A stretch of 55,198 bases of DNA from Planctomycetia bacterium (lineage in GTDB: Bacteria; Planctomycetota; UBA1135; UBA2386): NCBI GenBank assembly GCA_005776475.1, contig SXPB01000123.1:1-55198 (forward strand), written 5' to 3'. The position numbers and the translations under genes were made by a program. Of the stretch, positions 1 to 8,444 are shown one piece after another. Position 1 is the first letter of the stretch; each line of letters opens with the position of its first letter. The notes under the pieces are model-generated. The model ran no database searches. It was given only the letters and a program-made list of their open reading frames with translations, and was not told where the DNA came from.

Positions 1-609
1 CACCCGGTCACCGAGATGCGGTACGGAGTCGACCTGGTGCGTGAACAGCTCCGCGTCGGCGCCGGCGAGAAGGTGGCACCGGTGACCGAGCCGCGCGGCC
101 ACTCGATCGAAGTGCGCGTCAACGCCGAGGACCCGAACACCTTCTTCCCGTCGCTCGGCAAGCTGTCCCGCATCACGCTGCCGGGTGGCCCGGGCGTGCG
201 CCTCGACAGTGCGATGTATCGAGGCATGGAAGTGACGCCGTACTACGACAGCATGCTGGCCAAGCTCGTCGTGCACGGCGCCGACCGCGAGCAGGCGATC
301 GCGCGCTGCATCCGGGCGCTGCGCGAGCTGCGCCTGGTCGGTGTGGCGACGTCGCTGCCGGTGGCGCTGGCGGCCTTGCGCAGCGACGAGTTCGCGCGCG
401 GCGACTACGACACCGGCATCCTCGAACGCATCGACCGCAAGGCCAGCGTGGACCATCGCGAACTGGCGATGCTGGCGGCCGCCGCGGCGCGCTTCCTGGT
501 CGCCGAACGGGCCGGGGCAAGCACCGACAACCCGGGCCAGGACCGGCAGGCGACGCCCCGTTGGGCGCAGATGGGCCGCGTCGATCGGCTGCGGAGGACG
601 AACGCATGA
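1..609 (+). CDS. Biotin carboxylase subunit of an acyl-CoA carboxylase, C-terminal part (5' end outside window)
   Basis: The frame is open from base 1 and gives the last 202 residues of a biotin carboxylase, which makes carboxybiotin from ATP and bicarbonate on a biotinyl carrier in the cytosol. It begins inside the conserved HPVTEM active-site stretch that ends the ATP-grasp domain. It then runs through the biotin-carboxylase C-terminal domain (EVRVNAEDP, FFPSLGKL, YYDSMLAKLVVHG). The last ~50 residues are a poorly conserved tail. The stop overlaps the next start (ATGA at 606-609), so it is translationally coupled to the carrier gene. Because that carrier has a BT-like N-terminus, the enzyme is more likely a propionyl/acyl-CoA carboxylase alpha component split in two than the classical fatty-acid AccC; this is inference. 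The ATP-binding residues lie outside the window. Confidence 0.93.
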   Translation, partial: HPVTEMRYGVDLVREQLRVGAGEKVAPVTEPRGHSIEVRVNAEDPNTFFPSLGKLSRITLPGGPGVRLDSAMYRGMEVTPYYDSMLAKLVVHGADREQAIARCIRALRELRLVGVATSLPVALAALRSDEFARGDYDTGILERIDRKASVDHRELAMLAAAAARFLVAERAGASTDNPGQDRQATPRWAQMGRVDRLRRTNA

Positions 610-1106
610 AGTACCTGACGCGAATGGACGGCGAGGAGCGCGAGTTCGTCATCGAACGGCACGGCGATCGGTTGACCGCGCGCTGCGGCGACGTGGTGCG
701 CCATCTGGACCTGGCGCTGGTCGGCGATGGGGCGGCGTTTTCGTTGCTCGTCGACGGCCGCAGCTACGACGTCGTCGCCGACATCCAGAAGGAAGACGTC
801 ACCCTGCAGATGGTGGGGCAGCGCTTCGTCGTGCACGTCGAGGACGAACGCGAACGGGCGGCGCACGCGGTCGCCGGCAACAAGCAGGGCGGCAAGCAGG
901 AACTGCGCGCGGCGATGCCGGGCATCGTCATCGACATCAAGGTGGCGGTCGGCGACGTCGTCGAGGAGGGCAAGACCCTGGTGGTGCTCGAAGCGATGAA
1001 GATGCAGAACCCGCTCGGCGCCGAGGCGCCCGGCAAGGTCACGCGCATCCTGTGCAAGAAGGGCGAGGCGGTCGCTGCCGGTGCCCTGCTGCTCGAACTG
1101 GAGTAG
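606..1106 (+). CDS. Biotin carboxyl carrier protein with BT-like N-terminal domain
   Basis: This 166-residue protein carries the biotin moved between the carboxylase and carboxyltransferase subunits. The C-terminal ~75 residues are a biotinyl domain with the attachment motif EAMKM (the Lys is biotinylated) and the flanking AMPGIV and GDVVEEG segments. The first ~90 residues are a beta-rich region (LLVDGRSYDVVADI, MVGQRFVVHVEDER) like the BT domain that links carrier and carboxylase in propionyl-CoA carboxylase alpha subunits. The start at 606 overlaps the upstream stop by ATGA, which fixes it; an upstream in-frame ATG at 561 would overlap the carboxylase further. The stop lies 3 bases from the end of the convergent mutarotase gene. 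No carboxyltransferase gene is in view. Confidence 0.93.
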   Translation: MKYLTRMDGEEREFVIERHGDRLTARCGDVVRHLDLALVGDGAAFSLLVDGRSYDVVADIQKEDVTLQMVGQRFVVHVEDERERAAHAVAGNKQGGKQELRAAMPGIVIDIKVAVGDVVEEGKTLVVLEAMKMQNPLGAEAPGKVTRILCKKGEAVAAGALLLELE

Positions 1107-1109
1107 CGC

Positions 1110-1976
1110 TCAGCCGGTCGTCGCGCGCAGCTGCAGTTCGAGCGTGTGCGACTGGCCGGGGGCGAGTTCGAGCGCGTGCTGTCTGGCGTTGCCGGTCTCG
1201 ATGCAGCAGAACCGCTGCCAGTCGTCCGCGCCGAGGCCCGACAGTCGCGCGGCTTTGGTCGGCCACGGCGTCCACACGATGGCGGTGCGCGCGTTGCGAC
1301 TCGCCAGGGTGACGACGCGGCGCAGTGCCGGCGCGCGCAGTTCGATCGTGTCGGGCGTGCCGTGGAACACGCGGTCGGTCTCGGCGCGAAAACGCAGCGG
1401 GGCGCCGTGGTCCCACGCGCCTTCCGGTGCCACCGCCGTCTCGGTGTGCGGTACGCCTTCCAGGCCGTGCACCGCAGCGCTGTGCACGTCGCCGACCGCG
1501 AAGTAGGTGTGCAGAGCCTCTTCGCAGCGGAACGCAGCCTGGCCGCGGTTCTCGATGCGGAGCCGCAGCGAGAACGTCGTCGCCACCGACACCGTGAATT
1601 GCAGCCGGTACGCGTGCGGCCACAAGGCGCGCGTGGTGGCGTCGTCGGTGGTCTCCAGCGTCACTTCCGGGCCGGGCGCCGTTCCGACGACGCGCCACGT
1701 CTGCGTGCGCGCGAAGCCGTGCGCCGGCAGCTTCTTGTCGGTCGGATGGTCGCCAAACCACGGGAACACGAGCGGAATGCCGCCGCGCACCGGTTTGCCG
1801 GGGGCGTGCTCGGCGGTGCTGCCGGTGAACAGCACGTCGCCCGCTTCGGTGTGGAACGACAGCACCTGGGCACCGAGCAGGGACAGCTCGACGGTTCCGG
1901 CCTTGCCGTGCAGGCGCAGGGCATCGCGGCCGCCGGAGTCTTGCACGGACGTGAGGCCGGGAGGGAATGCGAGCAT
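1110..1976 (-). CDS. D-hexose-6-phosphate mutarotase (aldose 1-epimerase superfamily)
   Basis: The 288-residue length and sequence fit the YeaD-type glucose-6-phosphate 1-epimerase family, cytosolic enzymes that interconvert alpha and beta anomers of hexose 6-phosphates. Recognisable elements are SLLGAQVLSFHT near residue 35, the segment RGGIPLVFPWFGDH around 65-78, and AHGFARTQTW with the family's catalytic His. A later stretch, LRIENRGQAAFRCEEALHTYF, matches the conserved beta-supersandwich region and has another conserved His. There is no signal peptide. It is the last gene of a minus-strand group following the CWC protein by 31 bases. Substrate is assigned from family resemblance; a general aldose 1-epimerase is the alternative. 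Confidence 0.88.
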   Translation of the reverse strand: MLAFPPGLTSVQDSGGRDALRLHGKAGTVELSLLGAQVLSFHTEAGDVLFTGSTAEHAPGKPVRGGIPLVFPWFGDHPTDKKLPAHGFARTQTWRVVGTAPGPEVTLETTDDATTRALWPHAYRLQFTVSVATTFSLRLRIENRGQAAFRCEEALHTYFAVGDVHSAAVHGLEGVPHTETAVAPEGAWDHGAPLRFRAETDRVFHGTPDTIELRAPALRRVVTLASRNARTAIVWTPWPTKAARLSGLGADDWQRFCCIETGNARQHALELAPGQSHTLELQLRATTG

Positions 1977-2007
1977 CGCGGCATTGGAACAGAGCCGCGC
2001 GCGCAGG

Positions 2008-2226
2008 TCACGAACGGGGCGGCGTTGCCTTGGGCGATGGTGTCGCCGTGGCGCACGCCCGGCATACGCAGGCTTTGCCGATGGCGGTGGCGGGCACGCG
2101 GGCCAGCACCGCGGCGGGTATCACCACGGTGGTGCACCAACAGTTGGCGCAGGCATCGCCCGCCGCCATCGCGCAGTCGTTCGGGCGTTGGCACAGGGGG
2201 CAGCGGCTCGGGTCGGGTTCCACCAC
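2008..2226 (-). CDS. Small cysteine-rich CWC-family protein
   Basis: The 72-residue product has the Cys-rich CWC pattern: CPLCQRPNDC, then CANCWC, then CVCRACA. Together these give nine cysteines, likely zinc-binding knuckles. Proteins of this family are small, cytosolic and of unknown function. It lies between the coiled-coil membrane protein upstream (33 bases) and the mutarotase downstream (31 bases), so the three are probably cotranscribed. The C-terminus is a low-complexity Thr/Pro/Ser tail of about 15 residues. No enzymatic role can be proposed from sequence. Confidence 0.82.
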   Translation of the reverse strand: MVEPDPSRCPLCQRPNDCAMAAGDACANCWCTTVVIPAAVLARVPATAIGKACVCRACATATPSPKATPPRS

Positions 2227-2258
2227 GGCCGCAGCCTACGCGGCGCGGCCGGGTGCCG

Positions 2259-3698
2259 TCAGCCCTTCATCTGCTTCAGCTTCGCGATCGCGCCGAGCAC
2301 GTTCTTGGAGCCGGTGCTGCGGGCGCCGGTGGAGTAGCCGCCGCCGCCTTCGCCGGTCCCGGTGGCCGCGGCTGCCGGTGCCGGTGCCGGCGCGGGCGTC
2401 GCGGTCGGGGTCGAGTCGCTGGTCGCGGGTGCCGGCGTTGCGGGTGCCGCCACCGCCGCGGTGGCGACGCGCACGCCGCCCTTCACCGCGGCGTTGATCT
2501 GCGCCACCGGGGTGGCGACGCCGGAGACTTCGCGCTGGATCTCGCGCACCGCGTTCTCGAGGCCGCCGAGGTTGCCATCGCGCAGTTGCGTGAGCCCGTC
2601 GGCGAGTCCCTTGGTTGCCGTCTCGACGCGTGACTGCAGGCTGGCGGTCGCCTTCTGCACGGTCTCGCCGCGCAGCAGCTCCTGCAGCGTGTCGCGGTCC
2701 TTCTGGCCTTGTTCTTCGAGCCGCAGCAGGCTCTTGCGCACTTCGTTGTCCTCGAGTCGCTGCGCGATCGCGGCGACCGTGACTTCGAGGCGCCCGACCT
2801 GTTGCTGCAGCGGGGTCATGTCGACCGTGGTCTTCTGGCCCGCCAGCGACTCGATGCGGGCCATCAGCTTCTGCAGCGACCCGTTGAGTTCGCTGAACTC
2901 CTTCTGGTTCTGCGGCGCGCGCAGTTGTGCTTCGAGCCGGCCGAGACCCTGGCGGTTCGCTTCGATGCCACCTTCGACCAGCGCCTTGATGTTGGCCATG
3001 CCGCCCGCGAGGTCGGTGCTCTGCCCCGTGATCTCCATCAGGGGCTTGCCATACATCTTGATGGCCTTGGTCAGGTTGTTGATCTTCTCGTCCTGCCGTT
3101 GCAGCGACATCATCAGGTGCTGCATCTCCTCGCCTTGCGCCGGCGCCTTGTTGCCGGAGTCGGCCACCAGTTGCTGCAGGTTCTGCTGCATCGCGTTGGT
3201 GTCGAACTGGCGGCGGCTCTCAGCCTCGTCGAGGCGCTGCTGCATGCGACCGATGTGGCGCTGCGTGGCGCCGGCCGCGAACAGCAGGGTGCCCAGCACG
3301 AACGGCAGGTTCGGCTGCACGCCGTAGTTGGCGGCCTTCTGGGCGAGGTCCGGCAGCACCGACAGGGCGAGGCCGGCCAGCAGCACGGCGCCGCCGACGA
3401 TCATCGCCAGCTTGCCGCCGCCGTGGCGCGCCCGGGCCGCTTGGCGTTCGCGAGCCTTGCTGTCGACCCGCTCGCGGGCAGCAGGGGATTCGGTGGCAGC
3501 CGGATCACCCGCGGCCTCGCCGTTCGTGGCATCGGCCACGTCGGTCGTCGGTTCCGGAGTCGCGGCTGCATGGGTATCGAGGTCGCCGGCCGTGCCTTCG
3601 TCCGTGGCCGTAGCCGTGGTCGAGTCGGTCGTGGTCGGTTCTTCGAGGAAGGCGGGCAACGTCGAGGTTGCGCGCTGTGGTTCCGTCGGTCGCTTCAT
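2259..3698 (-). CDS. Membrane protein with two TM helices and long coiled-coil domain, unknown function
   Basis: I do not recognise a named family. From ATG 3698 the product is 479 residues. Residues 1-95 are acidic, Thr/Ala/Pro-rich and probably disordered. Two hydrophobic helices follow, about 97-117 (AMIVGGAVLLAGLALSVLP) and 130-147 (LPFVLGTLLFAAGATQ). Then comes roughly 270 residues of Gln/Leu/Glu-rich heptad sequence that should form coiled coils, and an Ala/Pro/Thr tail ending in a Gly/Ser segment and a short basic helix. An in-frame ATG at 3791 exists, but the MKRPTEPQ start gives a more ordinary N-terminus and leaves a 95-base divergent gap before ptsI. The layout suggests a scaffold or tether at the inner membrane; that is inference. 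Confidence 0.72.
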   Translation of the reverse strand: MKRPTEPQRATSTLPAFLEEPTTTDSTTATATDEGTAGDLDTHAAATPEPTTDVADATNGEAAGDPAATESPAARERVDSKARERQAARARHGGGKLAMIVGGAVLLAGLALSVLPDLAQKAANYGVQPNLPFVLGTLLFAAGATQRHIGRMQQRLDEAESRRQFDTNAMQQNLQQLVADSGNKAPAQGEEMQHLMMSLQRQDEKINNLTKAIKMYGKPLMEITGQSTDLAGGMANIKALVEGGIEANRQGLGRLEAQLRAPQNQKEFSELNGSLQKLMARIESLAGQKTTVDMTPLQQQVGRLEVTVAAIAQRLEDNEVRKSLLRLEEQGQKDRDTLQELLRGETVQKATASLQSRVETATKGLADGLTQLRDGNLGGLENAVREIQREVSGVATPVAQINAAVKGGVRVATAAVAAPATPAPATSDSTPTATPAPAPAPAAAATGTGEGGGGYSTGARSTGSKNVLGAIAKLKQMKG

Positions 3699-3793
3699 GG
3701 TTGCGCTCGGCCCATGAATCGGCTGCCGGCCGCCACCAGGTGAAGGGGCGTGTTGCAAACTTCGGCACTGTCGCGGAAAACGCGTTGCCAACG

Positions 3794-5560
3794 ATGTCGC
3801 GCAAGCTGAAAGGAATCGCCGCAGCCCGCGGAGTCGCGATCGCCCCGATCGTGCACTTCCACGCGACGCTCGACCACATCCCGACGTGGCGGGTGGCTGA
3901 GGATGCCGTGGCCGGCGAGAAAGCGCGCCTGTCGGTGGCGATCGCCGGTGTCACCACGAGCCTGCTCGACCTGCAGCGCGAACTGGCCGGATCGCTCGGC
4001 AACCAGGACGTGCGCATCTACGACGCGCAGGTCGCGATCCTGCACGACCAGACGTTCCGTCGCGACGTCGAGACCGAGATCGAGCAGCGCCACGTCAACC
4101 TCGAGGTCGCCCTGCAGCGGGTCGTCGCCCGCTACGAGCAGGTGTTCGCGGCGATGGAGAACCCGGCGATGCGCGAACGCGCCGCCGACTTGCGCGACAT
4201 CGGGCGCCAACTGGTCGGCGCTTTGATGGCGACCGAGCAGCAGAAGTACACCGCGAATGGTCGCGACTACCTGTTCGCCGCTGACGAGTTCCTGCCGAGC
4301 GACGCCGGCATCCTCGACCGCGCGCACATCCGTGGCATCGTCACGGCGCACGGTGGCAAGTACTCGCACGGTGCGATCCTGGCCCGTTCGCTGGGCATTC
4401 CGTCCGTGGTCGGCATCGAAGCGGTGATGCTGCAATCGACCACCGGCGCCATGGCCATCGTCGACGGCGACGCCGGCATCGTCATCCTCGATCCGTCGCC
4501 GGCCGAGCTCGCCGACTACGAACAACGTTGGCGCGAGCAGCGCGCGATCGATCGGCGCATCGCCGAAGTGCGCTTCCAGCCGTCGGTCACGCCGGACGGC
4601 GTGTCGGTGCAATTGCTGGCGAACGTCGAAGGCGTGCGCGATCTCGACTCGCTCGAAGTCGACGCGATCGCCGGCATCGGCCTGGTCCGCACCGAGTTCG
4701 CGTTCATGGAGCGGCGGCAGTTCCCGACCGAGAACGAACAGGTCGCGATGTATCGCCGCGCGATGGACGGCGCCGGCGGCAAGCCGGTGACGTTCCGCAC
4801 GCTCGACGTCGGCGGCGACAAGCCACTCGGCTACTTCAAGATGCCCGAGGAGCGCAATCCGGTGCTCGGCTGGCGCGGCATCCGGTTGTGCCTCGACTGG
4901 CCCGACATCCTCTACACGCAGATGCGGGCGATCCTGCGCGCCAGCGCGCTCGGGCACGCGCGCGTCCTGCTGCCGATGATCAGCACGCGCAGCGAAGTGG
5001 TGCGGTGCCGTGAAGTGCTCGACCAGCTGTCTGCCGACCTGAAGGCCACCGGCGTGCCGTTCGATCCGCAGATCGAACTCGGCGTCATGGTCGAGGTGCC
5101 GGTGCTGGTGCCGGTGCTGTCCGACGTGCTGCCGGTCGCCGACTTCGTGTCGGTCGGCACCAACGACCTCGTCCAGTACCTGCTCGCCGTCGACCGCGAC
5201 AACCAGCGCGTGGCGAAGATGTACGACCCGTTCCATCCGGGCGTGCTGCGGGTGTTGAAGCAGATCGCCGACGCGGCGGCGGTGGCCGGCAAGAGTGCTT
5301 CGATCTGCGGCGAAATCGCCGGCGACCATTGGTTCACGCCGATCCTGGTCGGGCTCGGCTACCGCGAATTGTCGATGGCGCCGGTGTTCGTGCCGCGCGT
5401 CAAGCTGATGCTGCGGTCGTTCACCGTCACCGAATGCCAGGATCTGGCCACGCGCGCCGCGGCGATGCAATCGACGTCGGCGGTGCGCAAGCTCGTGCAG
5501 GAGGAGATCCAGCCGCGCTGGGTTCGCCAACTCGCCGCTTCGGAGGATGGTCGCCGATGA
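3794..5560 (+). CDS. ptsI: Phosphoenolpyruvate-protein phosphotransferase (PTS Enzyme I)
   Basis: Enzyme I moves phosphate from PEP to a His of HPr. The 588-residue length is normal. The phospho-His lies in GGKYSHGAILARSLGIP (His192). The C-terminal PEP-binding barrel has VRTEFAFM, FRTLDVGGDK, the GTNDLVQY segment and the catalytic Cys in SICGEIAGD (Cys505). The N-terminal HPr-binding helices (residues ~30-145) are present, and there is no GAF domain, so it is the sugar-PTS form rather than PtsP. No HPr, HPr kinase or EII gene is in view, so the partner must be elsewhere; a regulatory role is possible. ATG 3794 gives the canonical KGIAAARGVAIAP start. The stop overlaps the Myb-repeat gene by ATGA. 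Confidence 0.93.
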   Translation: MSRKLKGIAAARGVAIAPIVHFHATLDHIPTWRVAEDAVAGEKARLSVAIAGVTTSLLDLQRELAGSLGNQDVRIYDAQVAILHDQTFRRDVETEIEQRHVNLEVALQRVVARYEQVFAAMENPAMRERAADLRDIGRQLVGALMATEQQKYTANGRDYLFAADEFLPSDAGILDRAHIRGIVTAHGGKYSHGAILARSLGIPSVVGIEAVMLQSTTGAMAIVDGDAGIVILDPSPAELADYEQRWREQRAIDRRIAEVRFQPSVTPDGVSVQLLANVEGVRDLDSLEVDAIAGIGLVRTEFAFMERRQFPTENEQVAMYRRAMDGAGGKPVTFRTLDVGGDKPLGYFKMPEERNPVLGWRGIRLCLDWPDILYTQMRAILRASALGHARVLLPMISTRSEVVRCREVLDQLSADLKATGVPFDPQIELGVMVEVPVLVPVLSDVLPVADFVSVGTNDLVQYLLAVDRDNQRVAKMYDPFHPGVLRVLKQIADAAAVAGKSASICGEIAGDHWFTPILVGLGYRELSMAPVFVPRVKLMLRSFTVTECQDLATRAAAMQSTSAVRKLVQEEIQPRWVRQLAASEDGRR

Positions 5561-6288
5561 CAGGCCAAAGCCGGCGCGGCAACTGGTCGGTGCAGGAGCT
5601 CGAACGGCTGCGGCAGCTGCTGCCGCGGCGTGGCGTCGAAGTGACGGCGACGTTGTTGCGGCGTTCGGCGGCGAGCGTGCAGCGCAAGGCCCTGCAGATC
5701 CTGCGGGTTCCCCCTCGGCGTGGTGACTGGACCGACAGCGACGATTCGTTGTTGCGTGAGTCCTGGGGGGCTGTCGAAGCCCGGTTGTTGGCGACCATGC
5801 TCGGGCGGCCGATCGCCGATGTGCAACGCCGGGCGACCAGGCTGCGGACCCAGCTGCGGCGCGGCAGTTGGCAGCACCAGGAACGCCAACGCCTCAAAGA
5901 GCTGTTCGCCACGCGCGCCGACATCGATCTTGAGGTCTGCCTGTCGCGGCCGCGTGACGAGATCCAGGCGATGGCGCGGGCGTTGTGCCTCGCCAAGGAC
6001 AAGCGCTTCCTCGTGCAGGAAGCTGTTCGCCGGCACCGCGCCGAACCCTCGCCTGGCCGGCAGGGGGCGACGATGCCGCGCTGGACCGCCGATGAGGTCG
6101 AGCGTTTGCGTGCGATCTACGCCGATCGCGACAACCTCGAAGTGGCGCGGGCGCTCGGCCGCAGCGTGACCAGTGTCGCCAACAAGGCGAACCAACTCGG
6201 GCTGCACAAGGAGCGCGAAGTGCTGGCCAGCATCGGGCGACTCAACGTCGGCATCCGTCACGGAAGTGTCGATGGCGCCGGCGCCTGA
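5557..6288 (+). CDS. Protein with tandem Myb/SANT-like helix-turn-helix repeats
   Basis: The 243-residue product is built from about four ~50-residue repeats that each begin with an Arg/Gly-Trp and end in a basic helix: RRGNWSVQELERLRQLLP, RRGDWTDSDDSLLRESW, RRGSWQHQERQRLKELF and MPRWTADEVERLRAIY. The last repeat is the cleanest, with LEVARALGRSVTSVANKANQLGL, typical of bacterial SANT/Myb-like DNA-binding units. No catalytic motif, signal peptide or TM segment is seen, so it is likely a cytosolic DNA-binding protein. Its ATG at 5557 overlaps the ptsI stop, coupling it to Enzyme I. It could also resemble GcrA-like or phage terminase-type HTH proteins, but the repeat number argues for a dedicated multi-HTH protein. 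Confidence 0.75.
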   Translation: MTGQSRRGNWSVQELERLRQLLPRRGVEVTATLLRRSAASVQRKALQILRVPPRRGDWTDSDDSLLRESWGAVEARLLATMLGRPIADVQRRATRLRTQLRRGSWQHQERQRLKELFATRADIDLEVCLSRPRDEIQAMARALCLAKDKRFLVQEAVRRHRAEPSPGRQGATMPRWTADEVERLRAIYADRDNLEVARALGRSVTSVANKANQLGLHKEREVLASIGRLNVGIRHGSVDGAGA

Positions 6289-6384
6289 TTCCGCACCGTG
6301 AGCAGTGGTCGGGCGCAGGTGCGCGATTTTTCGCCGGGGTAGCTCAACTCGCGGTGTCGCCTGAGCCGATGCCTAGCCCAACAT

Positions 6385-6404
6385 CCGCTCGTCCTTTCGA
6401 GCGG
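6385..6404 (+). other. Hairpin in the leader of the STAS gene
   Basis: A perfect 7-bp inverted repeat, CCGCTCG / CGAGCGG with a 6-base loop, ends 18 bases before the ATG at 6423 and just upstream of the GAGG ribosome-binding sequence (6413-6416). It could affect translation or terminate upstream transcripts; there is no T tract. Confidence 0.4.
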
Positions 6405-6422
6405 TGTTCACCGAGGTACGTC

Positions 6423-6812
6423 ATGGAAATCGTGGGGAAGAAGAGCCAGGGGCTGTCGGTCACGGCCCTCAAGGACGACAAGACGGTCATCATTTCGTTC
6501 AACGACCGTTCTCTGAACTTCTACGTCACGGACTCCCTGAAGGAGTCGTTGAAGGAGACGATCAACGGCAAGATCGAGGATGGGTACCAGCACTTCGTGC
6601 TGAACCTCGACAATGTCAAGATCATCGACTCATGCGGTGTGGGCCTCATCATCGTGGCCAACAACGTGACGTCGTCGCGCAACTGCAAGCTCTACCTGAG
6701 CAACATCAAGCCGTTCATCGTCAAGATCTTCGAGATCATGCGGATCTCGAAGCACTTGGCGATCTACGACAAGGAAGACGACGCGTTGGCGGCGATCAAG
6801 GGCGGCAAGTAG
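6423..6812 (+). CDS. STAS-domain anti-sigma factor antagonist-like protein
   Basis: A single 129-residue STAS domain of the SpoIIAA/RsbV fold, which in characterised systems releases a sigma factor or other target by binding an anti-sigma kinase. The key loop reads IIDSCGVGLIIVAN (Ser70-Cys71). Canonical proteins have DSSG and the second Ser is phosphorylated; here that position is Cys, so a standard phospho-switch is doubtful unless Ser70 substitutes. The start at 6423 is chosen because GAGG sits 6 bases upstream; an in-frame ATG at 6354 would add a Pro/Ser-rich stretch. Codon use is slightly less GC-extreme than the neighbours. It heads a cluster with a histidine kinase, response regulator and HD protein. 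No RsbW-like kinase is visible. Confidence 0.88.
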   Translation: MEIVGKKSQGLSVTALKDDKTVIISFNDRSLNFYVTDSLKESLKETINGKIEDGYQHFVLNLDNVKIIDSCGVGLIIVANNVTSSRNCKLYLSNIKPFIVKIFEIMRISKHLAIYDKEDDALAAIKGGK

Positions 6813-6879
6813 CCGTCCGCTGTTCGTCGGTGGGATCGCGCCCTGGGTGCGGTCCGTACCCGCAGGGCCGCACTCAGCC

Positions 6880-8430
6880 ATGTCCACGAGCGCCTGCATC
6901 CTGATCGTCGACGCGGATGGCGGAGCACGCCTTCGCGACGTCGTGACGGCGGCGGGCGCCACGCTGAGGAGCGCTGCCACAGCCGAAGCTGCGACGACCC
7001 ACCTCGGGGTCGTCGATGCCCTGGTCGTCGGACCGGACGACCTCACGGCGGCCTTGCGGCATGCAGCGGAGACGAATGGCGTCGAAGTGCTGCTGGCGCC
7101 GTCGCACGCGCCCGACGTGCCCGTGCTCGAGCGCGCCCTGGCAGAGGGCTGCGCTGCCGTAGTGGCGCCCGGAGCCGACGTGGCGACCTGGCGTCGCCAC
7201 CTGGCCACCGTTGCCGAACGCCGGCAGCGCTCGACGACGCTGCGGGAAGACGTGCGCCGCCTGCGGTTCCAGACCGAGGAACTGCGGCAACGCTGTGCGC
7301 AGCAGGCCGAGCGCATGCAGCAAAACCAAGAGACCTACTTCCTCGACCTGTCCCGGATCATGACCATCATCTCGAACATCATGGACGGCATCGTGTTCGT
7401 CGATCGGACCGGCAGCGTCACGCTGCTGAACCCGGCGGCGGAAGATCTGCTCGGTGCCAAGTCGTTCGTGGCGATCGGCAAGCCGATCGCCGCCCTGCAA
7501 GGACGTCGCGAACTGCTGCAGTCGCTCGCCACCGACCACGCGAAGATGGCGACGCAGAAGGAAGTGTCGCAGACGATCGAAGTGCACCACAACGAGCAGG
7601 ACCTGCTCTACATCAAGTGCATCACGTCGCGCGTGCTCGACTACCGCGGCCAGGCGGCCGGCGTGTTGACCGTGCTGCGCGACGTCACCGCCGAGTTCAA
7701 GGCCGACCAGCTGAAGAACCAGTACCTGTCGATCGTGGCGCACGAACTGCGCACGCCGCTCACCGGCATCAAGACGTTCGCGACAATGATGACGAAGGGG
7801 GCGCTCGGCGGCCTCACCGAACGCCAGCAGCGCGTCTGCGAGTCGATCCGCGAGCAGTCGATCCGCCTTGAGCACCAGATCGACAAGCTGATCAACCTCG
7901 GCAACCTGGAGTCGGCCGACTACGGGCAGGACCGCGAAGTGTTCCCACTGTCGGAATTCGCAGCAGGTCTGCTGGCGCCGTTCGAGCAGCCGGCGCGCGA
8001 CCGTCGCATCAATCTCCACTTCGAGGTCGATCCCAACGACGAGAGCCTGTTCGCCGACCGCAGCGACCTGCGCCGGGCCTGCCAGGCGCTGGTCGAAAAC
8101 GCCCTCAAATTCGTGGCCGACGACGGCCAGGTCGCGGTGCGCATCGAGCGGCGCGATGGGGGGTTGCGGTTCCGGGTCACCGACGACGGCATCGGCATCG
8201 ATCCACGCTACCACCGGCGCATCTTCGAGAAGTTCTTCCAGGTCGAAGACCCGTTGACCCGCCACCACGGCGGGGCCGGTCTGGGCCTGTTCGTGACCAA
8301 GGGAATCGTCGAAGCGCACGGAAGTAGCATCGAAGTCTCCAGCCAACTGGGCCGGGGAGCCGATTTCTCCTTTGCACTGCCGTTGCACCGGCAGCCAGCG
8401 CCTGCGGCCGTAGCACCTTTGGCCAAGTAG
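6880..8430 (+). CDS. PAS-containing sensor histidine kinase with N-terminal pseudo-receiver
   Basis: The 516-residue product has no TM segment, so it is probably cytosolic. Residues ~1-118 have a receiver-like fold (ILIVDADGG, then alternating beta/alpha), but the phospho-acceptor position is Gly in DALVVGPDD, so it should not be phosphorylated. A coiled coil (~118-150) leads to a PAS domain (~152-270). Then comes HisKA with the phospho-His in VAHELRTPLTG (His288) and a HATPase with the N box (ENALKFV), DDGIGIDP and GGAGLGLFV. MSTSACILIV at 6880 is preferred over the ATG at 6847 because the extension adds only non-conserved residues. It is 14 bases from the following response regulator, its likely partner. 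Confidence 0.9.
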   Translation: MSTSACILIVDADGGARLRDVVTAAGATLRSAATAEAATTHLGVVDALVVGPDDLTAALRHAAETNGVEVLLAPSHAPDVPVLERALAEGCAAVVAPGADVATWRRHLATVAERRQRSTTLREDVRRLRFQTEELRQRCAQQAERMQQNQETYFLDLSRIMTIISNIMDGIVFVDRTGSVTLLNPAAEDLLGAKSFVAIGKPIAALQGRRELLQSLATDHAKMATQKEVSQTIEVHHNEQDLLYIKCITSRVLDYRGQAAGVLTVLRDVTAEFKADQLKNQYLSIVAHELRTPLTGIKTFATMMTKGALGGLTERQQRVCESIREQSIRLEHQIDKLINLGNLESADYGQDREVFPLSEFAAGLLAPFEQPARDRRINLHFEVDPNDESLFADRSDLRRACQALVENALKFVADDGQVAVRIERRDGGLRFRVTDDGIGIDPRYHRRIFEKFFQVEDPLTRHHGGAGLGLFVTKGIVEAHGSSIEVSSQLGRGADFSFALPLHRQPAPAAVAPLAK

Positions 8431-8444
8431 TACCGAGCACTCCA

